64,000 nt of DNA from an uncultured Clostridia bacterium. GTDB lineage: Bacteria; Bacillota; Clostridia; Oscillospirales; Acutalibacteraceae. The translations under genes were made by a program, and so were the position numbers. Position 1 is the stretch's first letter, and every line of letters begins with the position of its first letter. This document shows positions 1 through 8,689 of the stretch, piece by piece. The notes beneath the pieces were generated by a model, which saw only the letters and a list, made by a program, of their open reading frames with translations, had not been told where the DNA came from and searched no databases. The stretch covers positions 1-64,000 of the forward strand of contig CALEJF010000021.1 of the NCBI GenBank assembly GCA_937898625.1. The letters are read 5' to 3'.

Positions 1-57
1 AATTCCATCAGGAATTTATATCGCTGTGGCGAAGCCACATAAACTCCAATTTGTCAA
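1..57. repeat. End of a dispersed palindromic intergenic element
   Basis: The stretch holds two small palindromes (TTCCatcaGGAA and TGTGGCgaaGCCACA) and then AACTCCAATTTGTC at about 43-56. That last motif recurs as a terminus of the element at 40723-40808 and, in inverse orientation, at about 36595-36616. The left part of the element lies outside the window. Confidence 0.45.
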
Positions 58-69
58 CTTTTTTATATA

Positions 70-98
70 TTGAAATATAATCCGTATTCTGCTACAAT
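70..98 (+). promoter_or_regulatory. Promoter of the beta-mannosidase gene
   Basis: TTGAAA (70-75), a 17-nt spacer and TACAAT (93-98) form a good sigma-A promoter 34 nt before the start codon. AAAGGAAAA just ahead of the ATG is the ribosome binding site. Confidence 0.6.
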
Positions 99-132
99 GA
101 TATAAAATAAAACTGTCAAAGGAAAATTTGTT

Positions 133-2601
133 ATGAAAACTTATAATCTCAACGGACAATGGAGTATGACTCGTGTTTTGACGGGGGATAGATACGATGT
201 AAATATTCCGTCTGATAACTACACTCAATTATTGGAATTAGGTGCTATTCCTGACCCGTATTACAAGGATAATGAAAAAGATGTTGAATGGGTTGGGCGT
301 GAAGACTGGACATATGAAAAAACATTTACTCTTGCACAGGAAGATGTAAATAATCGTAAGGTTTTGCTTGTGTGCAAAGCTCTTGACACACTTTGCGATG
401 TTTATGTGAACGACACTCTTGTTGGTAAGGGCGAAAATGCACATCTCAAATATGAATTTGACATCAAGAATGTTGCAAAAGCAGGGGAGAATACTCTTAA
501 AATCACATTTTTTGCACCGACAACCTATGCAGAAAACAAGCAAAAGGAAAAGCCAATTCCAAAGAATTGCAACGGTACTGATGGTGCTGCGTATATGCGT
601 AAACCACATTGTCATTTTGGTTGGGACTGGGGTCCACATCTTCCACTTTCAGGTATCACAGACGATATTTGGGTTGAGTGCTTTGACAATCGCCTTGCAG
701 ATGTTCATATTAGGCAAATTCACAACAACGGTAAGGTAACAGTTAAAATCAACCCTGTTGTTGACGGTGAGGGCGAAGTGAATGCAAAAATCATTTACCC
801 TAATGGCACAGAATTTGCAATTGAAAATAATGAAATAGTAATTGAAAACCCTGAACTTTGGTGGACAAAAGAGTTAAACCCAATAGAAAAACAACCACTG
901 TACACAGTAGTTGCAACACTTGGGGACACAGAAATCACAAAGAAAATCGGTCTTCGCACAATTCGTCTTGACCGTAGTAAAGATAAATATGGTCACAATT
1001 TCTGTTTCTACCTTAATGGTGTGCCGATTTTCGGTAAGGGTGCTGACTGGATTCTTCCCGACTCACTTATGGGCAGAGTGACAAATGAAACCTACGACTA
1101 TTATATAGACTCAGCACTTAAAGCAAACTTCAATATGCTTCGTATTTGGGGTGGTGCTTACTATCTTCCTGACTATTTCCTCCAGCAATGCGATGAAAAA
1201 GGACTTCTTATCTGGCAGGACTTTATGTTTGCTTGTCTTATGTATCCGTTCTATGAGGAAGACTTCCTCCAGAATGTCTTGAAAGAAATAAGATATCAGG
1301 TAAATCGTATAAAATCCCATCCTTCTCTTTGCATTTGGGGTGGCAATAATGAGATTGAAACAATGTTTGCATATATGCCTGAAACAATGAAAATTGTAGT
1401 GTGGTATAAGAAATTCTTCTATGAAATTCTCAAGGATTTGGTAGCAGAACTTGACCCTGACACACCATATATCGAAACATCTCCAATCGGTGAGAGTTTC
1501 CGTAAAGGCGTAACGGGTGACGACCACGGGGATACTCATATGTGGACCGTTTGGCACGGTCAGAAGCCTCTTAATTATTACAGAACAAGACCTACCCGTT
1601 TTTGTAGTGAATTTGGTCTTGAATCCTTACCGTCAATGGATGCTGTCCGTCAGTTTGCAGAGGAAAGTGATTATTACATCACAAGTGATATTTTCAACTC
1701 CCATCAGAAATGTAAAAACGGTAACAGGAAAATGCTCTATTATCTCCTTGAAAAGTTTTATGAGCCTGAGAAATTTGAAGATTTAATCTATATGACAAAC
1801 CTTATTCAAAAAGAGTGTATTCAGGATGCAACCGAGCATTGGCGTCGTCATCGTGAGCGTTGTAACGGTTCACTTTTCTGGCAGTATAACGACTGTTGGC
1901 AGGCTCCGTCCTGGTCAAGTGTGGATTACACAGGTAAGTGGAAGGCACTTCAATATGCTGCTCGTCATTTCTTTGAGCCGGTTTGCGTTTCAATTGAAGA
2001 AACTGACAAGGACTACAAGGTTTATATACTCAATGATACAAGAGAAGACAAGAAGTTAACTGTAAGTGTTACAATTGCAACTCTTGATGGCAAGGTGCTT
2101 TATGAAAATAAAAACACTAATGACATAGTAAAAACTGTTGTTGCAAATTCAAGAGTATTATTTGAAACAGGCAATATTGGTGGCAACAAAAAGGATATGT
2201 ATATGTCCGTTAAACTTTTTGAAAACGGAAAAGTCATTTCAGAAAGAACAAAGATTTTTGTGCCTGATAGGGACTTAAAACTCAAAGCCAACACAATCGA
2301 AAAATCAGTTTCCTACGAAAATGGTGAAATCATTGTTAAAATGAAATCTCCTGTTTTCTGTCGTAGTGTAATGGTTGATATTGAGAATTTCCGTGAGCCA
2401 TTCTCCGATAACTATTTTGACTTGCTTCCTAATGAAGAAAAGATTATAACCGTGAAGGCAGATAAATTGTACGATATAACTGTGAAATCTCTTGCAGATA
2501 TTTCCGTTAAAGGCTCAAAGCTCAAAACCGCAGTTTTCAGAACAAAATTCTTCCTTGAGCCCGAAAATCTTGCTAACTGGTTTTACTATACTATGAATTG
2601 A
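133..2601 (+). CDS. Beta-mannosidase, glycoside hydrolase family 2
   Basis: This predicted exo-beta-mannosidase removes mannose from the non-reducing ends of manno-oligosaccharides. At 822 aa it has the usual family length, with a jelly-roll N-terminal domain, an immunoglobulin-like domain, a TIM barrel and C-terminal beta domains. The acid/base sits in WGGNNE (Glu407) and the nucleophile in FCSEFGLES (Glu493), which is the beta-mannosidase form of the GH2 signature. No signal peptide is visible, so it should act in the cytoplasm on imported oligosaccharides. No transporter adjoins it; it has its own promoter and a single-gene arrangement. Substrate preference within GH2 is inferred from motif and length. 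Confidence 0.9.
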   Translation: MKTYNLNGQWSMTRVLTGDRYDVNIPSDNYTQLLELGAIPDPYYKDNEKDVEWVGREDWTYEKTFTLAQEDVNNRKVLLVCKALDTLCDVYVNDTLVGKGENAHLKYEFDIKNVAKAGENTLKITFFAPTTYAENKQKEKPIPKNCNGTDGAAYMRKPHCHFGWDWGPHLPLSGITDDIWVECFDNRLADVHIRQIHNNGKVTVKINPVVDGEGEVNAKIIYPNGTEFAIENNEIVIENPELWWTKELNPIEKQPLYTVVATLGDTEITKKIGLRTIRLDRSKDKYGHNFCFYLNGVPIFGKGADWILPDSLMGRVTNETYDYYIDSALKANFNMLRIWGGAYYLPDYFLQQCDEKGLLIWQDFMFACLMYPFYEEDFLQNVLKEIRYQVNRIKSHPSLCIWGGNNEIETMFAYMPETMKIVVWYKKFFYEILKDLVAELDPDTPYIETSPIGESFRKGVTGDDHGDTHMWTVWHGQKPLNYYRTRPTRFCSEFGLESLPSMDAVRQFAEESDYYITSDIFNSHQKCKNGNRKMLYYLLEKFYEPEKFEDLIYMTNLIQKECIQDATEHWRRHRERCNGSLFWQYNDCWQAPSWSSVDYTGKWKALQYAARHFFEPVCVSIEETDKDYKVYILNDTREDKKLTVSVTIATLDGKVLYENKNTNDIVKTVVANSRVLFETGNIGGNKKDMYMSVKLFENGKVISERTKIFVPDRDLKLKANTIEKSVSYENGEIIVKMKSPVFCRSVMVDIENFREPFSDNYFDLLPNEEKIITVKADKLYDITVKSLADISVKGSKLKTAVFRTKFFLEPENLANWFYYTMN

Positions 2602-2604
2602 ATC

Positions 2605-2633
2605 TTGACTAATCTGTAAAAAATAAATATAAT
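2605..2633 (+). promoter_or_regulatory. Promoter of the lipoprotein gene
   Basis: TTGACT (2605-2610), a 17-nt spacer and TATAAT (2628-2633) lie just after the beta-mannosidase stop codon, so the next gene is probably transcribed separately. Confidence 0.6.
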
Positions 2634-2666
2634 TAGTCTGTAATCAATTTAGAAAGGTTGATATCA

Positions 2667-3269
2667 ATGAAAAAATTTTTAGCAATTATTTTAGTCGCAT
2701 TAATGGTTTTCTCTTTTGCCGCGTGTAATAAAGATAAGGACGATGTAAGTAATAAACCATCAGAAGCACCTGTGAATAAGGAAGAACTTAAAAAAGGCTG
2801 GCAGGAGGGAGTGCTTACCTTTGCCAATGGTAATGAAATTTCATTACCTTGCAGTATTGACGAGATAGTTAAAGTATCAGAGCTTTCAGTTCCAAGTCTT
2901 GAAACAATGAAGAATACTGAACTTAAACCTGGAGAGAAAAAGACTTTGTCCCTTGCTGGTTCAAATGTGTCAATTTCAATTAAATGTGAAAATACAACCA
3001 ATGAGCCCATTAAGGTAGCAGAGGCAACTGTTATTGGTTATACATTTAATCGCACAAAGGATGGTAATATCAATATTAAATTTGCAAATACCTTGACAGT
3101 TAATGCAAAAAAAGCTGATGTTGAAGAAGTTCTTGGTGTGGATGAAAAGGCAATAGAAAAAAGATTCAGCGAATACAAGGGTACTAATGAGAAAAAACAG
3201 GATGTTGAAATGAGAGTAACATATGACTCAAACGACCTTGTAAATTCAGTTGCATTTGAAATCAAATAA
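2667..3269 (+). CDS. Putative lipoprotein of unknown function
   Basis: A 200-aa secreted lipoprotein. It begins with a lysine pair, a hydrophobic stretch and a lipobox ending in FAAC at about residue 20, followed by a charged linker (NKDKDD). The ATG at 2667 is preferred over the in-frame TTG at 2658 because AGAAAGG ends only at 2657, which puts the ATG at a normal distance. The mature part is beta-rich and resembles no family I can name. It has its own promoter and ends at a shared terminator. Membrane anchoring is well supported; the role is unknown. Confidence 0.75.
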   Translation: MKKFLAIILVALMVFSFAACNKDKDDVSNKPSEAPVNKEELKKGWQEGVLTFANGNEISLPCSIDEIVKVSELSVPSLETMKNTELKPGEKKTLSLAGSNVSISIKCENTTNEPIKVAEATVIGYTFNRTKDGNINIKFANTLTVNAKKADVEEVLGVDEKAIEKRFSEYKGTNEKKQDVEMRVTYDSNDLVNSVAFEIK

Positions 3270-3272
3270 CAA

Positions 3273-3299
3273 AAAAGTGGGCATTTTAGCCCACTTTTT
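3273..3299. terminator. Bidirectional terminator between convergent genes
   Basis: AGTGGGC and GCCCACT form a short strong stem with an A-run on the left and a T-run on the right. It serves both the lipoprotein gene and mtaB, whose stop codon overlaps its edge. Confidence 0.8.
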
Positions 3300-4576
3300 C
3301 ATTTACCTATACAGAAGTCATTCGCAACATTTATGATTTCTATATCTTGTATTTCTCCCACAACTCCGTGTGAAATTTTAACAGGTGTGTAGTTTGGTGT
3401 GTAGCCAAAATACACATCATTTTTTTGTTTTTCCTCAATTAAAACGGACAACCTCTTGCCAATTTGTGCTTTTAAAAAGTCATTTCTGATTTTTTCAGCA
3501 ACAACGGAAAGTTCATTTACTCTTTGTGCTTTAACACCCTTTTCGATTTGTCCATCCATTCTGTCTGCAACTGTGCCACTTCTTCGTGAGTAGGGAAAAA
3601 TATGTATTTTCTCAAAACCGACTTTCTCGGCAAAAGCCTTTGTGATTTCAAAATCGTCCTCATTTTCGTGAGGAAATCCCACCATAATATCCGTTGTAAG
3701 GGTGCAATCCTTGAATTCTTTTCGGAGTTTTTTGCAAAGTGCAAAGTATTCATCACTTGTGTAGTGACGATTCATTTTTTTAAGAATTTTATCACAACCA
3801 CTTTGTAATGAAATATGGAATTGGGGACAAAGCTTTTCACATCCGGCAAGTTTTTCAATTAACTCATCCGTAATGTGGTCGGGTTCAAGTGAGCCTAAAC
3901 GGATTCTCTCTACTTTTTCATTTTCGCTGACTGCAAAAACTGCATCTGCAAGGTTTAGGTCAGTTCCCTTACCATAGGCTGAAAGGTTAATTCCCACAAG
4001 TACAATTTCACGGTAACCGTTGGAGGTTAATTGTTCAACTTCATTTTTTATATCCTCAATGGGTTTCCAACGAACTCTGCCACGTGCCTTTGGAATAATG
4101 CAATATGAACAGAATCTGTCACAACCATCTTCAATTTTGAGAATGGCTCTTGTTCTCTCCTCAAATCGACTGATTCCCGATGAAACAAGTGCTTCACCTG
4201 ATTTGTGTTGTTCCATATTAAGTGTTCTGCAAGAATTCACAAAAAAGTCATTTAATGAAGATACAAGAAATTTATTATTTTTGTTGCCAAGAACAATATC
4301 TGCCTCAATAAGTTTTTCTGCCATCTGTGGGAATGACTGTGGCATACAACCCGTTAGCACAACAGTACTTTCGGGATATTTCTTTTTATAATGACGGACA
4401 CATTGACGGGTTTTTCTGTCGCTTTCGCTTGTAACGGTGCAGGAATTTATGACGAAAATATCAGCAACACTTTCGTCCTCCGTAATTTCATATCCGTTTT
4501 TGGTTAACTGTTCACGCATTTCTTGGGTTTCATATTGATTAACCTTGCACCCAAGAGTGTGGAAAAATACTTTCAT
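3299..4576 (-). CDS. mtaB: tRNA t6A37 methylthiotransferase MtaB
   Basis: A radical-SAM enzyme that converts t6A to ms2t6A at position 37 of ANN-decoding tRNAs, using two 4Fe-4S clusters. The N-terminal cluster ligands are Cys10 (HTLGCKVN), Cys46 (NSCTVT) and Cys77 (TGCMPQ). The radical-SAM motif is CDRFCSYC (Cys152, Cys156, Cys159). The last 60 residues look like a TRAM RNA-binding domain. I chose the internal ATG at 4576 (425 aa) because it follows AGGTGA and begins MKVFFHTLGCKVN, the normal family N-terminus; an upstream in-frame start lacks a ribosome site. It is divergent from the carboxypeptidase gene. Confidence 0.93.
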   Translation of the reverse strand: MKVFFHTLGCKVNQYETQEMREQLTKNGYEITEDESVADIFVINSCTVTSESDRKTRQCVRHYKKKYPESTVVLTGCMPQSFPQMAEKLIEADIVLGNKNNKFLVSSLNDFFVNSCRTLNMEQHKSGEALVSSGISRFEERTRAILKIEDGCDRFCSYCIIPKARGRVRWKPIEDIKNEVEQLTSNGYREIVLVGINLSAYGKGTDLNLADAVFAVSENEKVERIRLGSLEPDHITDELIEKLAGCEKLCPQFHISLQSGCDKILKKMNRHYTSDEYFALCKKLRKEFKDCTLTTDIMVGFPHENEDDFEITKAFAEKVGFEKIHIFPYSRRSGTVADRMDGQIEKGVKAQRVNELSVVAEKIRNDFLKAQIGKRLSVLIEEKQKNDVYFGYTPNYTPVKISHGVVGEIQDIEIINVANDFCIGK

Positions 4577-4664
4577 AATCTCACCTAAAATACATTGTAA
4601 CATATTTTTTGAATTTTTCATATACTAATTTGTCCCTTTCATATACTTTTTTGGAGGGATGACT

Positions 4665-5816
4665 ATGAGAAAGATATTCTGTGTTGTAATGTGTGTAATA
4701 TTAGTCTTGCCAATGTGTCTGGTGGCAAGTGCTTCGGCGGAAACAGTTGCAGGAAATTTATCGGCAAAATCAGCAATTCTAATGGAGATATCAACAGGCA
4801 AAGTCCTTATGGAGTTAAACCCCGACGAAAAACTTTCTCCTGCATCAATAACAAAGGTGATGACAATTCTCCTCACTTTTGAAGCACTCGAGAATGGGCA
4901 AATAAAACTCGAGGACAGAGTAACTGCAAGCAGGAACGCCTCATCAAAAGGTGGTTCTCAAATCTGGCTTAAAGAGGGAGAGGTAATGACTGTTCACGAG
5001 CTTTTAAAAGCAACAGTTATCGCAAGTGCCAATGATGCCTGCACAGCCCTTGGAGAATATATTTCGGGTGACGAAGCTTCTTTTGTAGCGCTGATGAATA
5101 AAAGGGCAAAAGAACTTGGAATGACTAATACCAGCTTTGAAAACTGTTCAGGACTTGATGATACTGTTACAAATCATTATTCCACTGCAAGGGATGTGGC
5201 AATAATGAGTTGTGAACTTATAAAACACGAAAAAGTTAAAGAATATACTACAATCTGGATGGATAGTCTTCGTAATGGGGAAACTCAACTTGTAAACACA
5301 AACAGACTTATTCGCTATTACGATGGTGCAACGGGACTTAAAACAGGCACAACTTCAAAAGCAGGTTATTGCGTAACAGCAACGGCAGAGCGAGATAATA
5401 TGGAACTTGTGGCAGTGGTTTTGGGTAGTGATAACAGTACTGAAAGATTTGAGGATGCAAAGAAAATGCTTAACTGGGGCTTTGCAAATTATGAAATTAT
5501 AGAACCACAGATAGATATGTCACTTATAACTGATGTTAAAGTTCTTTACGGTAAAGAAGACAGTATGAAACCCATTGTGGAAAATCCAAGGAAAATACTT
5601 GTGAAAAAAGGTGAGGGAGATAAAATAACTCAACGGGTGGATATGTGTGTTGATGTGGAGGCACCGGTGGAAAAAAATCAGACCTTGGGCAAGGTTTATT
5701 TTGAAATTGATGGTAAAGTTTTAGATGAATGTGCTATTTTATCTGAAAGAAATTATGAACGCAGGGATGTGCGGTTTGTATTTTCACTTTTGTGGTCCAC
5801 TTTTGCAAAAAAATAA
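4665..5816 (+). CDS. D-alanyl-D-alanine carboxypeptidase (S11, DacF/PBP5-like)
   Basis: A low-molecular-weight penicillin-binding protein that trims the terminal D-Ala from peptidoglycan pentapeptides outside the membrane. A signal peptide ends near ASA at residues 23-25. The three active-site motifs are all present: SITK (Ser61, Lys64), SAN (121-123) and KTG (226-228). A PBP5-type C-terminal beta domain follows, and the last 15 residues form a short amphipathic segment that could anchor it. The second ATG (4665, 383 aa) is preferred to 4659 because it lies 6 nt after GGAGGG. Sporulation-specific DacF and vegetative DacA cannot be told apart from the sequence. Confidence 0.9.
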   Translation: MRKIFCVVMCVILVLPMCLVASASAETVAGNLSAKSAILMEISTGKVLMELNPDEKLSPASITKVMTILLTFEALENGQIKLEDRVTASRNASSKGGSQIWLKEGEVMTVHELLKATVIASANDACTALGEYISGDEASFVALMNKRAKELGMTNTSFENCSGLDDTVTNHYSTARDVAIMSCELIKHEKVKEYTTIWMDSLRNGETQLVNTNRLIRYYDGATGLKTGTTSKAGYCVTATAERDNMELVAVVLGSDNSTERFEDAKKMLNWGFANYEIIEPQIDMSLITDVKVLYGKEDSMKPIVENPRKILVKKGEGDKITQRVDMCVDVEAPVEKNQTLGKVYFEIDGKVLDECAILSERNYERRDVRFVFSLLWSTFAKK

Positions 5817-5826
5817 TAAAATTCTA

Positions 5827-5855
5827 TTGAAAAATATATTGTTTTAGGGTAAAAT
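5827..5855 (+). promoter_or_regulatory. Promoter of pgi
   Basis: TTGAAA (5827-5832), a 17-nt spacer and TAAAAT (5850-5855) lie 39 nt ahead of the pgi start codon. Confidence 0.6.
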
Positions 5856-5894
5856 ATTAAAAACACTATATCACAAAGCGAGGACTAATCAAAA

Positions 5895-7232
5895 ATGGCG
5901 TTAAAACTTAACGATAAATATGTTAAGAGCTTTATCTCTGATGATGAAATGAGTGCTATGGCTTCTGCTGTGGAAGATGCTCATCAGAAAATAGTTAATA
6001 AAAGTGGTGAGGGTGCTGACTTTTTAGGTTGGGTTGACCTTCCCGTTAATTATGATAAAGAAGAATTTGAAAGAATTAAAAAAGCGGCAGATAAAATCAA
6101 GAACGATTCAAAAGCACTTGTTGTTATCGGTATCGGTGGCTCATATTTAGGTGCTCGTGCTGCCATTGAATTCTGTACATCTCAAAATTATAACCTTGTG
6201 TCAAAGGACACTCCAAATATCTATTTCAGCGGTAACTCAATCAGTGGTAATTCACTTTCAGAGCTTGTTGACCTTGTAAAGGATGTTGATTTTTCAATCA
6301 ATGTTATTTCAAAGTCAGGTACAACTACTGAACCTGCAATTGCCTTCCGTATTTTCCGTGACCTTCTTATTAAGAAGTACGGTGAAGAGGAAGCGGCAAA
6401 AAGGATTTATGTTACAACTGATAAGTCTAAGGGAACACTCAAAGAGTTTTCTGACAAAGCAGGTTACGAAACATTTGTTGTGCCTGATGATGTTGGTGGC
6501 AGATACTCAGTTCTCACTGCAGTTGGTCTTCTTCCAATCGCAGTTGCAGGAATTGATATCCAAAAAATGATGCAGGGTGCTCAGGATGCTCGTGAAGCTT
6601 ATAGCATTTGCGACATTCAGAAAAACGATTGCTATAAATATGCTGCAATCCGTAACATTCTTTTAGGTAAGGGCAAAGCAGTTGAACTTATGGTTGCTTA
6701 TGAGCCTGATTTCACAATGATGAACGAGTGGTTCAAGCAGCTTTTCGGCGAAAGCGAAGGCAAAGACGGTAAGGGTATTTTCCCATCAAGCGTTGTTTGT
6801 TCAACAGACCTTCACTCAATGGGTCAGTACATTCAGGATGGTGTGAGAATGCTTTTCGAAACATCCGTTATGTTTACAAAACCAAAGAGAGAAGTTGTTA
6901 TTGAAGAAGACGATGTCAATGCTGACGGTCTTAACTTCCTTGCAGGAAAAACAATGGATTTTGTTAATCGTAAAGCATATCAAGGTACATTGTTAGCGCA
7001 TGTTGACGGTGGTGTGCCAAATATCTGCATCGAGATTCCTGAAATGAATGAATACGAATTTGGCTATCTCGTTTATTTCTTCGAGAAGGCTTGCGCAGTT
7101 TCAGGTTACATTTTAGGTGTTAACCCATTTAACCAGCCGGGTGTTGAAAGTTACAAAAAGAATATGTTTGCTTTACTTGGCAAACCGGGTTATGAGGCTC
7201 AGGCTGCAGAACTTTTAGCAAGACTTGACTAA
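5895..7232 (+). CDS. pgi: Glucose-6-phosphate isomerase
   Basis: A cytoplasmic enzyme interconverting glucose 6-phosphate and fructose 6-phosphate in glycolysis. At 445 aa it is of the shorter bacterial type common in Bacillota. It has two SIS-fold domains with the conserved [13 protein letters not shown] near the N-terminus and the phosphate-binding [17 protein letters not shown] precedes the ATG. It has its own promoter and is followed at 70 nt by a small P-loop gene with a separate strong ribosome site. Nothing odd is seen in the conserved motifs. Confidence 0.95.
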   Translation: MALKLNDKYVKSFISDDEMSAMASAVEDAHQKIVNKSGEGADFLGWVDLPVNYDKEEFERIKKAADKIKNDSKALVVIGIGGSYLGARAAIEFCTSQNYNLVSKDTPNIYFSGNSISGNSLSELVDLVKDVDFSINVISKSGTTTEPAIAFRIFRDLLIKKYGEEEAAKRIYVTTDKSKGTLKEFSDKAGYETFVVPDDVGGRYSVLTAVGLLPIAVAGIDIQKMMQGAQDAREAYSICDIQKNDCYKYAAIRNILLGKGKAVELMVAYEPDFTMMNEWFKQLFGESEGKDGKGIFPSSVVCSTDLHSMGQYIQDGVRMLFETSVMFTKPKREVVIEEDDVNADGLNFLAGKTMDFVNRKAYQGTLLAHVDGGVPNICIEIPEMNEYEFGYLVYFFEKACAVSGYILGVNPFNQPGVESYKKNMFALLGKPGYEAQAAELLARLD

Positions 7233-7301
7233 AAGCAATAATTAAAAGGGAAATGACCATTCTGAATAGGGATGGATAATAAATATATAGGAGGAGATAA
7301 T

Positions 7302-7730
7302 ATGATTTCTCTTATTATCGGTAAAAAAGGAACAGGAAAAACAAAAATTCTCGTTGAGCATGTTAATGATGCAGTTCACGTGTCAAGCGGTAATGTAGTA
7401 TGTGTTGAAAAAGAAACAAAACTTACATACGATGTAAACTATCGCGCAAGACTCGTTGCTACTGACGTGTTTTCAATTTCAGGTTATGACGCATTTTATG
7501 GCTTCTTAAGCGGTATTTGCGCTGGTGACCATGATATTACAGATATTTTTGTTGATGCAACATACAGAATTGCAGAAGATACAGACAGAGAAGGTACAGC
7601 ACTTGCTGCTTTCCTTAAAAAAGTTGATGAACTTTCAAAGATTTCTGACACAAAGTTTACTTTCACAATTTCATCAGATGCAGAGGAACTTCCTGCAGAG
7701 ATGTTTGAATACTGTGAAAAAATCAACTAA
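7302..7730 (+). CDS. Small P-loop protein of unknown function
   Basis: A 142-aa protein that begins almost directly with a Walker A motif, GKKGTGKT (about residues 7-14), after the short beta strand MISLII. The hydrophobic run DIFVDAT near the middle could serve as Walker B. It is too short for a full AAA or PilT-type ATPase. The ATG at 7302 is chosen because GGAGGAG lies just upstream; an in-frame ATG at 7272 has no such site. It follows pgi closely and is followed by a perfect inverted repeat. ATP binding is likely; the role is unknown. Confidence 0.7.
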   Translation: MISLIIGKKGTGKTKILVEHVNDAVHVSSGNVVCVEKETKLTYDVNYRARLVATDVFSISGYDAFYGFLSGICAGDHDITDIFVDATYRIAEDTDREGTALAAFLKKVDELSKISDTKFTFTISSDAEELPAEMFEYCEKIN

Positions 7731-7750
7731 TCGTTGTTAATAAACGGTAG

Positions 7751-7776
7751 GGCGGGGTCTTGACCCCGCCGATTTT
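7751..7776 (+). terminator. GC-rich perfect inverted repeat, likely terminator
   Basis: GGCGGGGTC (7751-7759) and GACCCCGCC (7762-7770) form a 9-bp perfect palindrome followed by a weak T-run. Its base composition differs sharply from the surroundings. It may act as a terminator or be a copy of a dispersed palindromic repeat. Confidence 0.5.
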
Positions 7777-7811
7777 ATGTAAATTTGTATAAAAATATTT
7801 GTAATTTTTTG

Positions 7812-7840
7812 TTGACAAAAACGAAATATAAATATATAAT
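7812..7840 (+). promoter_or_regulatory. Consensus promoter of yceD-rpmF
   Basis: TTGACA (7812-7817), exactly 17 nt, and TATAAT (7835-7840): a full match to the sigma-A consensus, 28 nt before the yceD start. Confidence 0.8.
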
Positions 7841-7868
7841 ATTCTACGCATGTAATGAGGAATGTTTT

Positions 7869-8363
7869 ATGAATATTCAACTTGAACAGATTTTTAACCT
7901 TGAAGGCTCAAAAAAGGAATTCGATTTCTGCTTTGAACCAGAATACTCGCTTTCTGACGATATTTCACTTGACACCCCGGGTGTTGCGGTTAGTGGTAAA
8001 ATCGAGAACAAAACGGGAATTGTGTCGTTGTCAGGAAGTGCAAAGTTTTCAGCAACCGTGGTTTGCAGTCGATGTGCCGAGGGCTTCAAAAAAGACTTTC
8101 AGGTGGATTTTGAGCATTTACTTGCTAACAACCTCATGAACGAAGATAACGACGACTATATTGTTGTAGAAAATTCGGTGCTCGATTTATCTTCACTTGT
8201 TTGTGAAGATATCATCTTTTCATTACCATTGAGATTTTTGTGTGATGAAGAGTGTAAGGGACTTTGTTCCAAATGTGGTAAAAATCTTAATGAAGGTCCT
8301 TGTGACTGCAAAAAGGATGTTGACCCACGAATGGCAGCGTTACTTTCGTTGCTTGAAGATTAG
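7869..8363 (+). CDS. yceD: YceD/DUF177 family protein
   Basis: A 164-aa member of the DUF177 (YceD) family, which is almost always encoded next to rpmF. In plants and E. coli the family has been linked to 23S rRNA accumulation and ribosome assembly. Cysteines come in pairs: CSRC in the middle, and CDEECKGLCSKCG with CDC near the C-terminus, the latter resembling a zinc site. The ATG at 7869 follows GAGGA; upstream in-frame sequence overlaps the promoter and is not coding. rpmF follows at 38 nt, so the pair is probably co-transcribed. Confidence 0.85.
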   Translation: MNIQLEQIFNLEGSKKEFDFCFEPEYSLSDDISLDTPGVAVSGKIENKTGIVSLSGSAKFSATVVCSRCAEGFKKDFQVDFEHLLANNLMNEDNDDYIVVENSVLDLSSLVCEDIIFSLPLRFLCDEECKGLCSKCGKNLNEGPCDCKKDVDPRMAALLSLLED

Positions 8364-8401
8364 TTAATTATTATTTATAATATTATAAGGAGGTGCCCCA
8401 A

Positions 8402-8590
8402 ATGGCAGTACCTAAGAGAAGAGTTTCAAAAACAAGAAGAGATAAGAGACGTTCAAACGTTTGGAAGATGACAGCTCCTGAGCTTGTAAAGTGCCCAAAC
8501 TGTGGTCAGTATAAGAGACCTCACAGAGTTTGCGGTGAATGCGGACAGTATAAGGGAAGACAGGTTGTTGCTCTTAAAGAAGAGGCTTAA
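8402..8590 (+). CDS. rpmF: 50S ribosomal protein L32
   Basis: A 62-aa large-subunit protein starting MAVPKRRVSKTRRDKRR, the normal L32 N-terminus. It carries a zinc ribbon with CPNCGQ and CGECG. AAGGAGGTG precedes the ATG, a near-perfect ribosome site fitting a highly expressed gene. It is downstream of yceD in the usual order and is closed by a strong terminator. Confidence 0.96.
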   Translation: MAVPKRRVSKTRRDKRRSNVWKMTAPELVKCPNCGQYKRPHRVCGECGQYKGRQVVALKEEA

Positions 8591-8618
8591 TTCCTTTAGA
8601 ATTATCTTTTGATTTAAG

Positions 8619-8652
8619 AAGGCGGAAAGAACGATTTCTCTCCGCCTTTTAG
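8619..8652 (+). terminator. Terminator after rpmF
   Basis: AAGGCGGAAAGAA and TTCTCTCCGCCTT pair with one mismatch around a 4-nt loop, followed by TTTT. Confidence 0.85.
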
Positions 8653-8689
8653 TCTTGCTTAAAAACAATTAAGAAAGTGGGTGAGTGTT

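Noticed and set aside
7751..7770. GC-rich palindrome as an operator for yceD
   Set aside because: It lies 40 nt upstream of a consensus promoter and directly after a stop codon, so a terminator or dispersed repeat is simpler.
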